A stretch of 64,000 bases of DNA, taken from SZUA-368 sp028533045 (GTDB lineage: Bacteria > Spirochaetota > Spirochaetia > DSM-2461). The stretch is from the NCBI GenBank assembly GCA_050031985.1, contig JBNAIG010000049.1, forward strand, positions 1-64,000, given 5' to 3'. This document shows, one piece after another, positions 53,444 through 62,296 of this stretch. Position 1 is the first letter of the stretch. Each line of letters begins with the position of its first letter. Both the position numbers and the translations under genes were made by a program. The notes beneath the pieces are model-generated. The model made no database searches. It was not told where the DNA came from and saw only the letters and a program-made list of their open reading frames with translations.

Positions 53444-53979
53444 GACCCTTTTTCCTTCTTCTCCTATTGATTCTTCTCCTTTTATCGGCCTGTAAAATCA
53501 ATTATGATCTGGCCGGAGGAGAGGATGATGATTCCATTCCCGATATTTATATGAAGGGATTGAAGGAGATTCAGACTTCCGGGGGGGAAACCTCCTTTGT
53601 CATAACCGCCGACGAAGCGTCTATTTTTTCGGAAGAGGGGGAGACCTTTTTTGAAAATCTTGAATTCCGGGAAACCGATGCCAAAGGGGATGTGCTTCTT
53701 TTGGGTACCATGGGGAAGGCCCGGTCCTACAATAAAAACGATGCGGACCTTACCGACGGGGTGCGTATAGAATCCTTTAGAGACGAAGTGATGGTTGAGG
53801 GGGAAGCTTTCTTTTGGAAGGACGGGCTTCAGAAACTCACGGCTCCCAGGAACAGCAAGGTTACCATGGTTCGAGAGGGGGATACGGAAATCTCAGGAAC
53901 CGGATTTGAGGCCGATTTTAAGCTGAATGAAATAAGTTTTAACCAATCCGTAGAGGGGGTGCTTCACTTTGAAGACTAG
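53440..53979 (+). CDS. lptC: LPS-export protein LptC-like
   Basis: A 179-residue protein with an N-terminal lipoprotein-type signal (LLLSACK, Cys near 18) and a single LptC/OstA-like beta-jellyroll (about 45-179; EIQTSGGETSFVITADEAS, LEFRETDAKGD). LptC links the inner-membrane LptBFG pump to the periplasmic bridge. The start is TTG, sharing bases with the ManC stop. Usual LptC is membrane-anchored, so a lipidated form would be a variant. Confidence 0.8.
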   Translation: MRPFFLLLLLILLLLSACKINYDLAGGEDDDSIPDIYMKGLKEIQTSGGETSFVITADEASIFSEEGETFFENLEFRETDAKGDVLLLGTMGKARSYNKNDADLTDGVRIESFRDEVMVEGEAFFWKDGLQKLTAPRNSKVTMVREGDTEISGTGFEADFKLNEISFNQSVEGVLHFED

Positions 53980-54715
53980 ATTAGTCCTTCTCCTGTTACT
54001 CGCTACCTTTTTGCCCTTAGGGGCAGAAACTTACTCTTTCTCCGGTGACCGATCCTTTTCCGTTATGCGCGAAGGGGAAGAGGTCACTTCCATTGAAGGA
54101 GATGTGTCCATTATTTCCGAGAGTAAGGAAATTTATGCCGACCGGGTATCCATTAGCGGTGTGGACGATCCGGAATTTTCCGGGGACGGGGCGGTTCAGG
54201 TTAAGGACCTGGAGAAAGATCTGGACCTGAAGGCACAGGAATTCTCCTACTCTTCTGCGGAGGGAATCCTCCGGGCCAAGGGCGATGTGAGGATGGAGGA
54301 CCGGGCGAACGATCTTTTTATCCGCTGCCAGCTTTTGAGTGTGGAAGAAGAGAAAGACCGGGTGGTTATGGAGATTGGGATTCGTCTTTTTAAGGACGAT
54401 ATTATCTGCCGCAGCCAGTACGCTCTCTATATTCGTGAAGAGAATCTTCTTGAGCTCACCGGGTTTCCCGTGGTATATAAAGGCTCCGACCAGTACCGGG
54501 CGGACCGCATTACGGTAAACCTGGAAACGGACGAGATTATTATGACCGGGCGGATTGAAGGGTCTCTCCAGACGGAGGCCGAAGAGAGTGAAGAGGCAGA
54601 CCCTGATGTTCCTCCCGAAGAGGGAAGTGAGCCTCCCGAGGAAGGTGATCCCGCTGAGCCGGCCCCGGGGGATGAACCTCCCGAGAATGAGTCTCCAGGA
54701 GAAGGAAATGAGTGA
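53969..54715 (+). CDS. lptA: LPS-export protein LptA-like
   Basis: A 248-residue protein with a TTG start inside lptC: signal peptide (about 1-20), OstA/LptA-type beta-jellyroll (about 22-200; SIEGDVSIISESKEIYADRV, GDVRMEDRANDL), and a tail of about 45 residues made almost only of E, P, D and G. LptA polymerises as a bridge carrying LPS across the periplasm. The acidic tail is not part of the usual protein. The stop overlaps lptB by eight bases. Confidence 0.85.
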   Translation: MKTRLVLLLLLATFLPLGAETYSFSGDRSFSVMREGEEVTSIEGDVSIISESKEIYADRVSISGVDDPEFSGDGAVQVKDLEKDLDLKAQEFSYSSAEGILRAKGDVRMEDRANDLFIRCQLLSVEEEKDRVVMEIGIRLFKDDIICRSQYALYIREENLLELTGFPVVYKGSDQYRADRITVNLETDEIIMTGRIEGSLQTEAEESEEADPDVPPEEGSEPPEEGDPAEPAPGDEPPENESPGEGNE

Positions 54716-55445
54716 TAACAATCCCCGTTTGAGAGTTGAGGGCCTTAAGAAAGTCTTCCGGAAGAAAACTGCCGTCCGCGATGTCTCTTTTGAAATGAGA
54801 GAAGGGGAGGTTGTGGGGCTTTTGGGACCGAATGGGGCCGGCAAGACCACATCTTTCTATATGGTCGTTGGTTTTATTAAGCCCACCCAGGGGAAAATCT
54901 ACCTGAGCGACGAGGAGATTACCTCTCTTCCCATGTACCGCCGGGCCCGAATGGGGATTTCCTATTTGCCCCAGGAGCCTTCTGTGTTCAGTAAGCTTAC
55001 GGTGGAAAAGAATATCTGGGCCGCATTGGAAGCTCGTAATGATATTAGCGTGGATGAGAAAAAGGAAAAGCTCGAAGGTCTTATTGAAGACTTGGGCGTG
55101 GAGAAGGTGCGTTTTCAGAAGGCTTATACTCTCTCCGGTGGAGAGCGGCGGCGAACGGAGATTGCCCGTTCCCTGGCTATGGACCCCCACTTTCTTCTCC
55201 TTGACGAGCCCTTTGCCGGTATCGACCCCATCGCCGTTTACGAGATCAAGAATATCATTTCCCACCTCTCTTCTCGGGGGATTGGGGTACTAATTACCGA
55301 TCATAATGTGCGAGACACCTTGGAAATTACGGACAGATCCTATATAATGAATCTCGGCGAAATCGTAGTAAGCGGTTCCCACGAGGAACTTGTTAACAGC
55401 GAAGTGGCCCGGAAAATATATCTGGGCGACAACTTTTCGATGTAA
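54708..55445 (+). CDS. lptB: LPS-export ABC ATPase LptB
   Basis: A 245-residue ATPase. Walker A GPNGAGKTT (about 38), signature LSGGERRRTEIARSL, Walker B FLLLDEPFAGIDP, and switch His in ITDHNVRDTLEI. These are diagnostic of LptB. I chose ATG 54708 (MSDNNPRLR) after AGGAGAAGGA; a longer in-frame opening from 54555 only covers lptA. It energises LPS extraction with LptFG, which are not in this window. Confidence 0.95.
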   Translation: MSDNNPRLRVEGLKKVFRKKTAVRDVSFEMREGEVVGLLGPNGAGKTTSFYMVVGFIKPTQGKIYLSDEEITSLPMYRRARMGISYLPQEPSVFSKLTVEKNIWAALEARNDISVDEKKEKLEGLIEDLGVEKVRFQKAYTLSGGERRRTEIARSLAMDPHFLLLDEPFAGIDPIAVYEIKNIISHLSSRGIGVLITDHNVRDTLEITDRSYIMNLGEIVVSGSHEELVNSEVARKIYLGDNFSM

Positions 55446-55465
55446 AAAGGGAGAAAATCAGGGTC

Positions 55466-56857
55466 GTGCAGTCTCAGAAAATTGTTCTGACACAGGAACA
55501 GAAACTTAAGCTATCTCCTCAACTCTTTCAGTCGATACAGCTCATGTCCCTGCCCTTGACCGATCTGCAGCAGCGCATTCGGGACGAGGTGGACAAAAAT
55601 CCCGCTTTGGAAGTGGCCCGGGAAAAGGGGGAACTATCCCTTTCCGATATGTCCTCCGGTAAGGAGGAGGAGCGGGCTACCCAGGATTACGACCCCTTTG
55701 AAAATTCCTCCGATCCCGGTTATGAACCCCGCCTTACCAGCTACACCGCCAGCGGTGAAGATACAAAACGCCAATTTCTGGAAGGGGCCGTATCCCGGGG
55801 AGAAACTCTGCAGGAGCATTTGGAAGAGCAGCTCCATTTAATGAAGGGCTTTTCCGAAGAAGAATATGATCTGGCCTACAGGCTGATCCATAATCTGGAC
55901 GAAAACGGTTTTCACCGGGAGGAACCTCTGGTATTGGCCGGAGGGAATGAGCCTTTGCTGGACAAGGTTCTGCCCCGGATGCAATGTTTGGAGCCGGTGG
56001 GATGCTGTACTGTAGATGTGATGGAATCTCTCAAGGTTCAGTCGGCCCAGCGAAGTGACAGCCCCGTTGATATCATTGATTTTCTAGATAGAATTGTTCC
56101 CGAGATACGCAATGAGAAGCATGAAGTTCTTCTTAAAAATTCCGGCTTGAGTGAAGAGGATTTTCAGGACCATCTGGATTTTATTCGCACTTTGACCCCC
56201 TATCCCGGGAGGCTGTACTCCGGGGAAACCCTCTCCTATGTCATCCCCGATATCCAGGTGAAAAAAGAGGGGGACGAACTGGTTATTTTTCTTAATGACA
56301 GTCCCATTCCCGAGTTAAGGATAAACGGGTATTTTGAAGAGCTGGACGGGACCAAGGAACAGGAGAAAGAGGTTCGCCAGTTTGTGGGGTCCCATGTGAA
56401 GGACGCCCGATGGTTTATTAATAGTCTGGAGCAGAGAAACCGTACCCTTTTACGGGCGTCCCGGGCGATTGTGGAGCATCAGAGAGCCTTCTTTCATAAG
56501 GGGGCCAAAGGGCTTGTCCCCCTCACTCTTAAAGATATTGCCGCAGAAATTGATGTTCACGAAGCCACCGTTTCCCGGATTACCACGAATAAGTATGTCC
56601 AGACCGAATGGGGTATTTTTGAACTGAAGTATTTCTTTACCAATTCTATCTCCGGTTCCGGTTCCTCCGGTTCGTCCTACTCCCGGGAAGCGGTGAAGGA
56701 AATTATCAAGGAAATTATCGAAGGCCATAAAGGTCCTAAACGACTATCTGACCAGAAGGTTACCGATATTCTGGCTGAACGGGGGATTAAGATTGCCCGA
56801 AGAACTGCCGCCAAATACAGAAAAGAGCTGGATCTGGATTCCTCCTACGGTCGCTAG
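55466..56857 (+). CDS. rpoN: RNA polymerase sigma-54 factor
   Basis: A 463-residue sigma-54. Region I is glutamine- and leucine-rich (LTQEQKLKLSPQLFQSIQLM), followed by an acidic linker, the core-binding region (about 115-310), the helix-turn-helix (about 370-400, HEATVSRITTNKYV) and the RpoN box near the end (ARRTAAKYRKEL). The start is GTG 55466. It is cotranscribed with the lpt genes and may serve the NtrX-type activator downstream. Confidence 0.95.
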   Translation: MQSQKIVLTQEQKLKLSPQLFQSIQLMSLPLTDLQQRIRDEVDKNPALEVAREKGELSLSDMSSGKEEERATQDYDPFENSSDPGYEPRLTSYTASGEDTKRQFLEGAVSRGETLQEHLEEQLHLMKGFSEEEYDLAYRLIHNLDENGFHREEPLVLAGGNEPLLDKVLPRMQCLEPVGCCTVDVMESLKVQSAQRSDSPVDIIDFLDRIVPEIRNEKHEVLLKNSGLSEEDFQDHLDFIRTLTPYPGRLYSGETLSYVIPDIQVKKEGDELVIFLNDSPIPELRINGYFEELDGTKEQEKEVRQFVGSHVKDARWFINSLEQRNRTLLRASRAIVEHQRAFFHKGAKGLVPLTLKDIAAEIDVHEATVSRITTNKYVQTEWGIFELKYFFTNSISGSGSSGSSYSREAVKEIIKEIIEGHKGPKRLSDQKVTDILAERGIKIARRTAAKYRKELDLDSSYGR

Positions 56858-56889
56858 AGATAGGCCCTTCCTCCATTTATCTAATTAAA

Positions 56890-56918
56890 TTGATTTTCCC
56901 AAAAATGATGATTATACT
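56890..56918 (+). promoter_or_regulatory. Promoter of hpf
   Basis: TTGATT at 56890-56895, a 17-base spacer and TATACT at 56913-56918; a normal leader with AGGAGG follows. Confidence 0.6.
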
Positions 56919-56970
56919 TTAGGTATACCGCGGGGGAAATTCCTTATGCGTAATTACCAGGAGGTCTCAT

Positions 56971-57267
56971 ATGACAGTAGAAATTAAAGGTGTTCACAAT
57001 TACCATGTTAGTGACAGAACGAAAGAATACCTGGACAAGAAAATGAATCGTATAGCCACATTCGAGGACTTGATTCAGGACCTTCATGTCAGTCTTTCAA
57101 AGGAAACAAACGGAGAGTATACGGTTACTTCCGATATTCATTATCGATGGGGAACCATGGCTCACGTTGCCGTAAGTGATCGGGATTTTTACAAGGCGAT
57201 TGATGTCTGCTTTGACAAAATCGATGCGAAGACATCAAAAGAAAAGGAAAAAATCAAGGAACATTAA
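56971..57267 (+). CDS. hpf: Ribosome hibernation factor HPF (short form)
   Basis: A 98-residue protein of the RaiA/YfiA/HPF family. It has the usual two helices and four strands: GVHNYHVSDRTKEYLDKKMNR, then VHVSL, YTVTSDI and FYKAIDVCFDKID. It binds idle 30S subunits, blocking decoding sites. The long form's extra C-terminal domain is absent. AGGAGG precedes the ATG, and it has its own promoter. Confidence 0.9.
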   Translation: MTVEIKGVHNYHVSDRTKEYLDKKMNRIATFEDLIQDLHVSLSKETNGEYTVTSDIHYRWGTMAHVAVSDRDFYKAIDVCFDKIDAKTSKEKEKIKEH

Positions 57268-57275
57268 ATTATTTA

Positions 57276-57284
57276 TGCTATAAT
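57276..57284 (+). promoter_or_regulatory. Extended -10 promoter of hprK
   Basis: TG at 57276-57277 and TATAAT at 57279-57284, with no good -35 box. ATG 57293 lies eight bases further, so mRNA may start at the start codon; GGGGTG in between would then be untranscribed. Confidence 0.5.
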
Positions 57285-57292
57285 GGGGTGAG

Positions 57293-58273
57293 ATGAAAAA
57301 TTTTACTGTTCTGGACTTGTTGGAACTTGATTTGAAACCGCCCCGTAATCTGGACCTTAAATGCCTTTGTGGCAGAAAAGGTCTTGCCAGGGAAATTCCC
57401 CTGCCCGAGATTAACAGGCCCGGCCTGGCGTTGAGCGGTTTTTTCGAGCTCTTTGTAGGTCAGAGGATGCAGGTGTTTGGGCAGGGCGAATTTGCCTATC
57501 TCCAAAAATTGGAGGCGGAAGGGAACTTCCAGTATGTGGAGAAGTTCTTTGCCATCCACCCCCCCTGTTGTATTTTTTGTCATGGCTTAACCCCGAGTGA
57601 ACGATTTCAGGCTCTTTCGGAAGAGTACGGTGTTTCCACCTTGCATACTTCTTTGGAGTCATCCGACTTTACCGTACGGCTGCTGCAGGTCCTGGGGGAT
57701 ATTTTTGCCCCCCGCAAGACCTTGCACGGTGTTTTTGTCGAAGTGCACGGTACGGGTGTCCTTATCACCGGTGAAAGTGGGGTAGGAAAGAGTGAAACGG
57801 CCCTTGAACTTATCGGGCGCGGGGGAAACCGGCTCATTGCGGATGACGCGGTATTGATTAAACGCCTTTACGGTAATATGCTAATGGGGTATTCCACCAA
57901 TCCCGCCATGGCTTCCCATATGGAAATACGGGGGATGGGGATTGTTAATGTGGCCCAGGTTTTTGGTATCGGGGCCGTAAAGGAGAACAAGCAACTGGAA
58001 ATTGTTGTGGACCTGGAAGAGTGGAAAGCGGGAAAAGTGTATGACCGAATGGGCACCAAGAGTGACACGGTTGATATCTTGGGGGTGAATGTCCCGAGTA
58101 TTACTATTCCCATAAAACCGGGTCGAAACATACCTATAATAATTGAAACGGCTGTTCTTAATGAGCGGTTGAAACAAAGAGGCTATTTTGCAGCACGGGA
58201 ATTCAACAAGGATATTATCCAGTGGTTGGAAAGCGAGAATGCCCGCAAGCTTTACTTTGATAATTATGGTTAG
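57293..58273 (+). CDS. hprK: HPr kinase/phosphorylase
   Basis: A 326-residue enzyme that phosphorylates and dephosphorylates a serine in HPr. The N-terminal domain (about 1-130) precedes a kinase core with Walker A GESGVGKSETAL (about 158), catalytic HGVFVEVHGTG region, and signature EIRGMGIVNVAQVFGIGAV (about 205). It is immediately upstream of the HPr gene. Known in firmicutes and spirochaetes, it links carbon state to HPr. Confidence 0.95.
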   Translation: MKNFTVLDLLELDLKPPRNLDLKCLCGRKGLAREIPLPEINRPGLALSGFFELFVGQRMQVFGQGEFAYLQKLEAEGNFQYVEKFFAIHPPCCIFCHGLTPSERFQALSEEYGVSTLHTSLESSDFTVRLLQVLGDIFAPRKTLHGVFVEVHGTGVLITGESGVGKSETALELIGRGGNRLIADDAVLIKRLYGNMLMGYSTNPAMASHMEIRGMGIVNVAQVFGIGAVKENKQLEIVVDLEEWKAGKVYDRMGTKSDTVDILGVNVPSITIPIKPGRNIPIIIETAVLNERLKQRGYFAAREFNKDIIQWLESENARKLYFDNYG

Positions 58274-58313
58274 AAAATAAGCGGGAGCGATCCCATAATA
58301 TATAGGAATAGAA

Positions 58314-58577
58314 ATGGTAAAACAGGATGTGATTATACAAAACAGGGCCGGTCTCCACGCCAGACCGGCTTCTATGATTGTTCAAACGGCGGCTCAGTTC
58401 TCCTCTACAATCTACATACATAAGGAAGATGTTCAGGTAAATGCCAAATCCATTATGAATCTTCTTACTTTGGGGGGAGCTTATAATACTGAGCTTCTCA
58501 TTTCTGCCGAAGGGGATGATGAACAGAACGCCTTGAGTGCTATTGTTGCCCTTTTCGAATCCAAATTTGAGGAGTAG
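58314..58577 (+). CDS. ptsH: Phosphocarrier protein HPr
   Basis: An 87-residue HPr. The phosphorylated His is in AGLHARPA (about 15), and the serine site for HprK in NAKSIMNLLTLG (about 46), so both regulatory sites are present. AGGAA precedes the ATG. The gene ends FEE with TAG, and the codons GAGGAG also serve as a strong ribosome binding site for the next gene in the same reading frame. Confidence 0.95.
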   Translation: MVKQDVIIQNRAGLHARPASMIVQTAAQFSSTIYIHKEDVQVNAKSIMNLLTLGGAYNTELLISAEGDDEQNALSAIVALFESKFEE

Positions 58578-58586
58578 AGCTTTCTG
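58569..58586 (+). promoter_or_regulatory. Ribosome binding site and CTG start of ntrY
   Basis: GAGGAG at 58569-58574 lies nine bases before an in-frame CTG at 58584. No ATG, GTG or TTG occurs in this frame until GTG 58632, which lies within the first membrane helix and has no such site. Confidence 0.55.
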
Positions 58587-60323
58587 AACCGTTCCGGAGT
58601 AGCCAGGATACGGAATTTAAATGCTGCCCTGGTGGGGTCTCTCATTCTTATTATTCTCTTTTTTTTCCTGGCCGGCCGGATAATTACGGGGATTATCGAA
58701 TTTGGTCCGACCTATATTGACGGTAGAATTATAATCATACTCTGTCTTATTATTACTCTGCTTCTCATAATGGTCGGGACCCATCTCTATCATTTTTTTA
58801 TTAGAGAAAAGGATGGCTTGAGGCTTCAGTATCAGCTTGTTCTACTCTTTTTTATCCTCATTCTTTTTGCTTCCATTCCCCAGACTCTCTTGGCTATGGA
58901 AATTCTGGAATCGATTTTGGGTTCCTGGAGCGGGAGTAGTCTTGAAGAAACTCTCGACGACAGTTCCGACTTTCTCACCTCTTATTATGAAGGTGTGGAA
59001 AGGGAGATCCTGAGCATGGGAGAAAGCGCCGCGTTGGGAACTATGATGGATGAGTATGGAGAGACAGGTTCTTTCCCCTGGGAAGAGTTGAGTCAGCTTA
59101 ACCCGTCCATTGAGAGTTTACAGCTTTTTCGTTCCGGAGAAGAGGACTTTTATGGTGTTCCGGAATACCGGGTGGACGGGGCTTTAATAGAACCCTATGG
59201 AAATAGCCTTTTACCGGCCCGGGCTGTTCTCGGACGGGTGCTTATCACTTATGTAAGACAGGAAGGTGATCTTAAGCTTGTCTTTACTGCGTCTCTTTTA
59301 CCGGGGACCGCCGATTTAGGGGGGCGATTGATAGATAACCGGGAGAGGCTTCTTGCCTATAACCACTATCGTCAGGATAGTTTGCGTTGGAAGCTATATA
59401 TTCTGGTGTTTTTTACTCTTCCCTTGATTCTCATTTCCATTAATCTGGGGCTGCTCTTTGCGCGCAATATGATACATCCCATACGGGAACTGGGAAAGGC
59501 TCTCAGACGGGTGACCGAGGGAGACTATTCCTATCGGATCTCTTCCAAGGAATTCGGGATGTATGATTTCTATGTGGATATCTTTAATGAGATGATCGAT
59601 GAGCTTAATAATTCCCGTTCCGAGCTGGTTCAGACCGAAAAGATTGGTGTGTGGAGAGATATTGCCCAGCGTCTGGCCCATGAAATACGAAACCCCCTGA
59701 CCCCCATAAAGCTGAATGCCCAAAGAATCCTCCTTAAAACGGCGGAAATGGATGAGGATACCCAAAAGTACCTTATGACGCCGATGAACCGTATTCTCAA
59801 AGAGGTGGATGAATTGGATCTGCTCCTTCGGGAATTTCGTGAATTCGCCGGCCAGAGAGCTCCCGTTCTCCGGTCTATTCCCCTCTCCTTACTGGTCGAT
59901 GAGGTGTGGGACAGTTACGGGAAAGAGACGGAAGATGTCATTTTTTCCCATCACGATGAGCAGAAGGAACGGGTCATTCAGGGGGATCCGTCCCAGCTAA
60001 AACAGGTGTTTCGTAATATCTTTTCCAATGCCCTGGAGGCCATGGAGTTTAAAGGTCGTCTGTCCGTGCGTATTTCCTCTGTCAGAAAGGGGGTTGTCTC
60101 TTTCTGTCGGGTGGCGATTCGCGACTGGGGCCGGGGGATTGATCAGGAAACGTTGTCGCGGATTTTTGAACCCTATTACACGACCCGCAAAAACGGAACC
60201 GGTTTGGGCTTACCCATTGTTGAAAGAATTGTCACCGACCATAAAGGGCGAATCTGGGTGAAATCTTCCCCCGGAGAGGGTACGGTGTTTTATATAGATT
60301 TGCCTGCGGGGAGGAGTTTGTGA
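58584..60323 (+). CDS. ntrY: NtrY-like sensor histidine kinase
   Basis: About 579 residues from the CTG start, or 563 from GTG 58632. Three or four N-terminal helices (about 15-105), an outer domain (about 110-270), a further helix, HAMP (about 295-345), HisKA with His in AQRLAHEIRNPLTPIKL (about 365) and HATPase (about 450-575; RDWGRGIDQ, GTGLGLPIV). This is the NtrY pattern. It shares one frame with HPr, separated only by TAG. GTGA overlap couples it to the response regulator, so the two make a nitrogen- or redox-type two-component pair. Confidence 0.88.
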   Translation: MNRSGVARIRNLNAALVGSLILIILFFFLAGRIITGIIEFGPTYIDGRIIIILCLIITLLLIMVGTHLYHFFIREKDGLRLQYQLVLLFFILILFASIPQTLLAMEILESILGSWSGSSLEETLDDSSDFLTSYYEGVEREILSMGESAALGTMMDEYGETGSFPWEELSQLNPSIESLQLFRSGEEDFYGVPEYRVDGALIEPYGNSLLPARAVLGRVLITYVRQEGDLKLVFTASLLPGTADLGGRLIDNRERLLAYNHYRQDSLRWKLYILVFFTLPLILISINLGLLFARNMIHPIRELGKALRRVTEGDYSYRISSKEFGMYDFYVDIFNEMIDELNNSRSELVQTEKIGVWRDIAQRLAHEIRNPLTPIKLNAQRILLKTAEMDEDTQKYLMTPMNRILKEVDELDLLLREFREFAGQRAPVLRSIPLSLLVDEVWDSYGKETEDVIFSHHDEQKERVIQGDPSQLKQVFRNIFSNALEAMEFKGRLSVRISSVRKGVVSFCRVAIRDWGRGIDQETLSRIFEPYYTTRKNGTGLGLPIVERIVTDHKGRIWVKSSPGEGTVFYIDLPAGRSL

Positions 60324-61702
60324 AAGAACAATCGGGAAATCTGCTGATAATTGATGATGAGGATTCTATCCGGGATACTCTCAAGGAGATTCTTGAGGAT
60401 GAGGGGTACCGGGTTTTTGCTGCCGAAGACGGTCAGGATGGTCTGGCGGTTCTTAGGGATAACGATATAGATGTTGTCTTTTTGGATATCTGGCTTCCCA
60501 GGCGGGGAGGGATTGACGTCCTGGGAGATATCAAGAGTGAAAACAGTGATATTGAGGTCGTTATCATCTCCGGTCACGCCAATGTCGACTTGGCTGTTAA
60601 GGCCATTAAGCTGGGGGCCTACGATTTTCTTGAGAAACCTCTGGATATCGGGAGCGTCCTTACTCTTGCCGGTAAAGCGGTAGAACTGAAAAAGCTCAAG
60701 ACCGAGAACCGATCTTTGAAGAGCCAGTTGAAGGGCTCCGAAGAGAAGGTCCTTCTCATAGGTGAATCCCAGGGGATTAATCACATAAGGAAAACCATAG
60801 CCCAGGGGGCTCCTTCTGACTCGCGTATTCTGATTCTGGGAGAAAACGGAACGGGGAAGGAGCTGATTGCCCGGATGATTCATCAGGGAAGTCCCCGATT
60901 AGGACAGCCTTTTATCGAAGTGAACTGTGCCGCCATACCGGACAATTTGATCGAAAGCGAACTGTTTGGCCATGAGAAGGGCGCTTTTACCGGTGCGGTG
61001 GGACGGAAGAAAGGAAAGTTTGAACTGGCCGACGGGGGGACCCTCTTCCTGGATGAGGTGGCCGATATGTCCCTTAATGCCCAGGCAAAAGTTCTTCGGG
61101 CCATTCAGGAAATGGTTTTTGAGCGCGTAGGGGGAGAAGAGTCCATTCGTGTGGATGTAAGGATTATAGCGGCGACCAATAAGGATATCCGCAAGGAAGT
61201 GGAGGAGGGCCGATTCCGGGAAGACCTCTATTTTCGACTGAATGTTATTCCCATAAATGTACCGCCCCTTCAGGAACGTGAGGGGGATGTGGTTCTCCTT
61301 TTAGAGCATTTTATTAATCAGTTTTCCGCAGGGACAAGGCAGTTTACTGCGGAAGCTATGGAAGAGCTGTCCGGCTATGCCTGGCCAGGAAATATTCGAG
61401 AGTTAAGGAACTTCGTGGAACGGATTAATGTTATGAGCGATGACAATCCCATTGGCCTTGCTTCAGTTTCCACCTTTCTTCATCGTTTTGAAGAGGGCGA
61501 TAAAAAATCCGCTCCTTCCTTTCTGGGGGATTTGGGAGAGATGAAGCTGAGCGAAGCCCGCGATGAATTTGAAAAGCGCATGATCATTGAAAAGCTGGAA
61601 GAAAACGGTTATAATGTTTCCCGGACAGCCGGTGTTCTGGGGTTGTATCCCGGTAACCTGCACAATAAAATCAAGAAATACGGAATCGATACTAAGAAAT
61701 GA
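60320..61702 (+). CDS. ntrX: NtrX-like sigma-54 response regulator
   Basis: A 460-residue activator. Receiver (about 5-120, Asp in VFLDIWLPRRGG), AAA+ domain (about 145-375, Walker A GENGTGKE, GAFTGA sigma-54 contact loop in KGAFTGAVGRK, Walker B TLFLDEVADM), and a Fis-type helix-turn-helix (about 415-455, NVSRTAGVLGL). It needs RpoN, which is encoded in the same gene cluster. The start is GTG, overlapping the ntrY stop. Its target genes are unknown. Confidence 0.92.
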   Translation: MKEQSGNLLIIDDEDSIRDTLKEILEDEGYRVFAAEDGQDGLAVLRDNDIDVVFLDIWLPRRGGIDVLGDIKSENSDIEVVIISGHANVDLAVKAIKLGAYDFLEKPLDIGSVLTLAGKAVELKKLKTENRSLKSQLKGSEEKVLLIGESQGINHIRKTIAQGAPSDSRILILGENGTGKELIARMIHQGSPRLGQPFIEVNCAAIPDNLIESELFGHEKGAFTGAVGRKKGKFELADGGTLFLDEVADMSLNAQAKVLRAIQEMVFERVGGEESIRVDVRIIAATNKDIRKEVEEGRFREDLYFRLNVIPINVPPLQEREGDVVLLLEHFINQFSAGTRQFTAEAMEELSGYAWPGNIRELRNFVERINVMSDDNPIGLASVSTFLHRFEEGDKKSAPSFLGDLGEMKLSEARDEFEKRMIIEKLEENGYNVSRTAGVLGLYPGNLHNKIKKYGIDTKK

Positions 61703-62295
61703 AACAAATGACTTCCCGACAGAAAGAGATATACGATTTTCTCGAAAACTTTATTGAGAGGGAAGGCTATTCTCCCTCCATACGGGAAGTAGCCGGGCAT
61801 TTTAGTATTTCCGCCATGGGAGCCCGGGATCATTTGCGTGCTCTGGAAAAGAAAGGATTTATTCAGAGCGGAAACAACACCTCCCGCTCCTTTGTTATTA
61901 ACCGGAGCAAGGATGTGGAAGTCCTGGATATTCCTATTCTGGGGCACGTGGCTGCCGGTTTGCCTCTTATGGCTCAGGAAAATCTTAACGGCTCCGTAAA
62001 ACTGCCCTCCCCACTATTTACCCAGACGAATCTCTTTGCCCTCTATGTAGAGGGGGACAGCATGATTAATGCGGGGATATTTGAGGGTGATTTAGCTGTC
62101 TTTCATCAGCAGGAACAGGCGGAAAACGGGCAGATTGTGGTGGCTATGGTGGAAGAAGCGGTTACTCTGAAGCGTTTTTACAGGGAGAAGAGTCGTATTC
62201 GACTGCAGGCGGAAAACCCGGAATATTCCCCTATTTATGCCAGTGACATCCGTATTTTAGGACGCCTTGTACACCTTATGAGAAATTACGATTAG
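61699..62295 (+). CDS. lexA: LexA repressor
   Basis: A 198-residue SOS repressor. The winged helix-turn-helix (about 1-70, GYSPSIREVAGHF) and protease domain have the self-cleavage Ala-Gly in HVAAG (about 90), nucleophile Ser in EGDSM (about 118) and Lys in EAVTLKRF (about 156). It starts within the stop of ntrX (four-base overlap), an uncommon position for lexA, which often stands alone under its own control. Confidence 0.95.
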   Translation: MKQMTSRQKEIYDFLENFIEREGYSPSIREVAGHFSISAMGARDHLRALEKKGFIQSGNNTSRSFVINRSKDVEVLDIPILGHVAAGLPLMAQENLNGSVKLPSPLFTQTNLFALYVEGDSMINAGIFEGDLAVFHQQEQAENGQIVVAMVEEAVTLKRFYREKSRIRLQAENPEYSPIYASDIRILGRLVHLMRNYD

Positions 62296-62296
62296 T

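Noticed and set aside
54017..54850. A 277-codon antisense frame over lptA and lptB
   Set aside because: It is a shadow of the strongly biased codon use of real genes, with no start signal.
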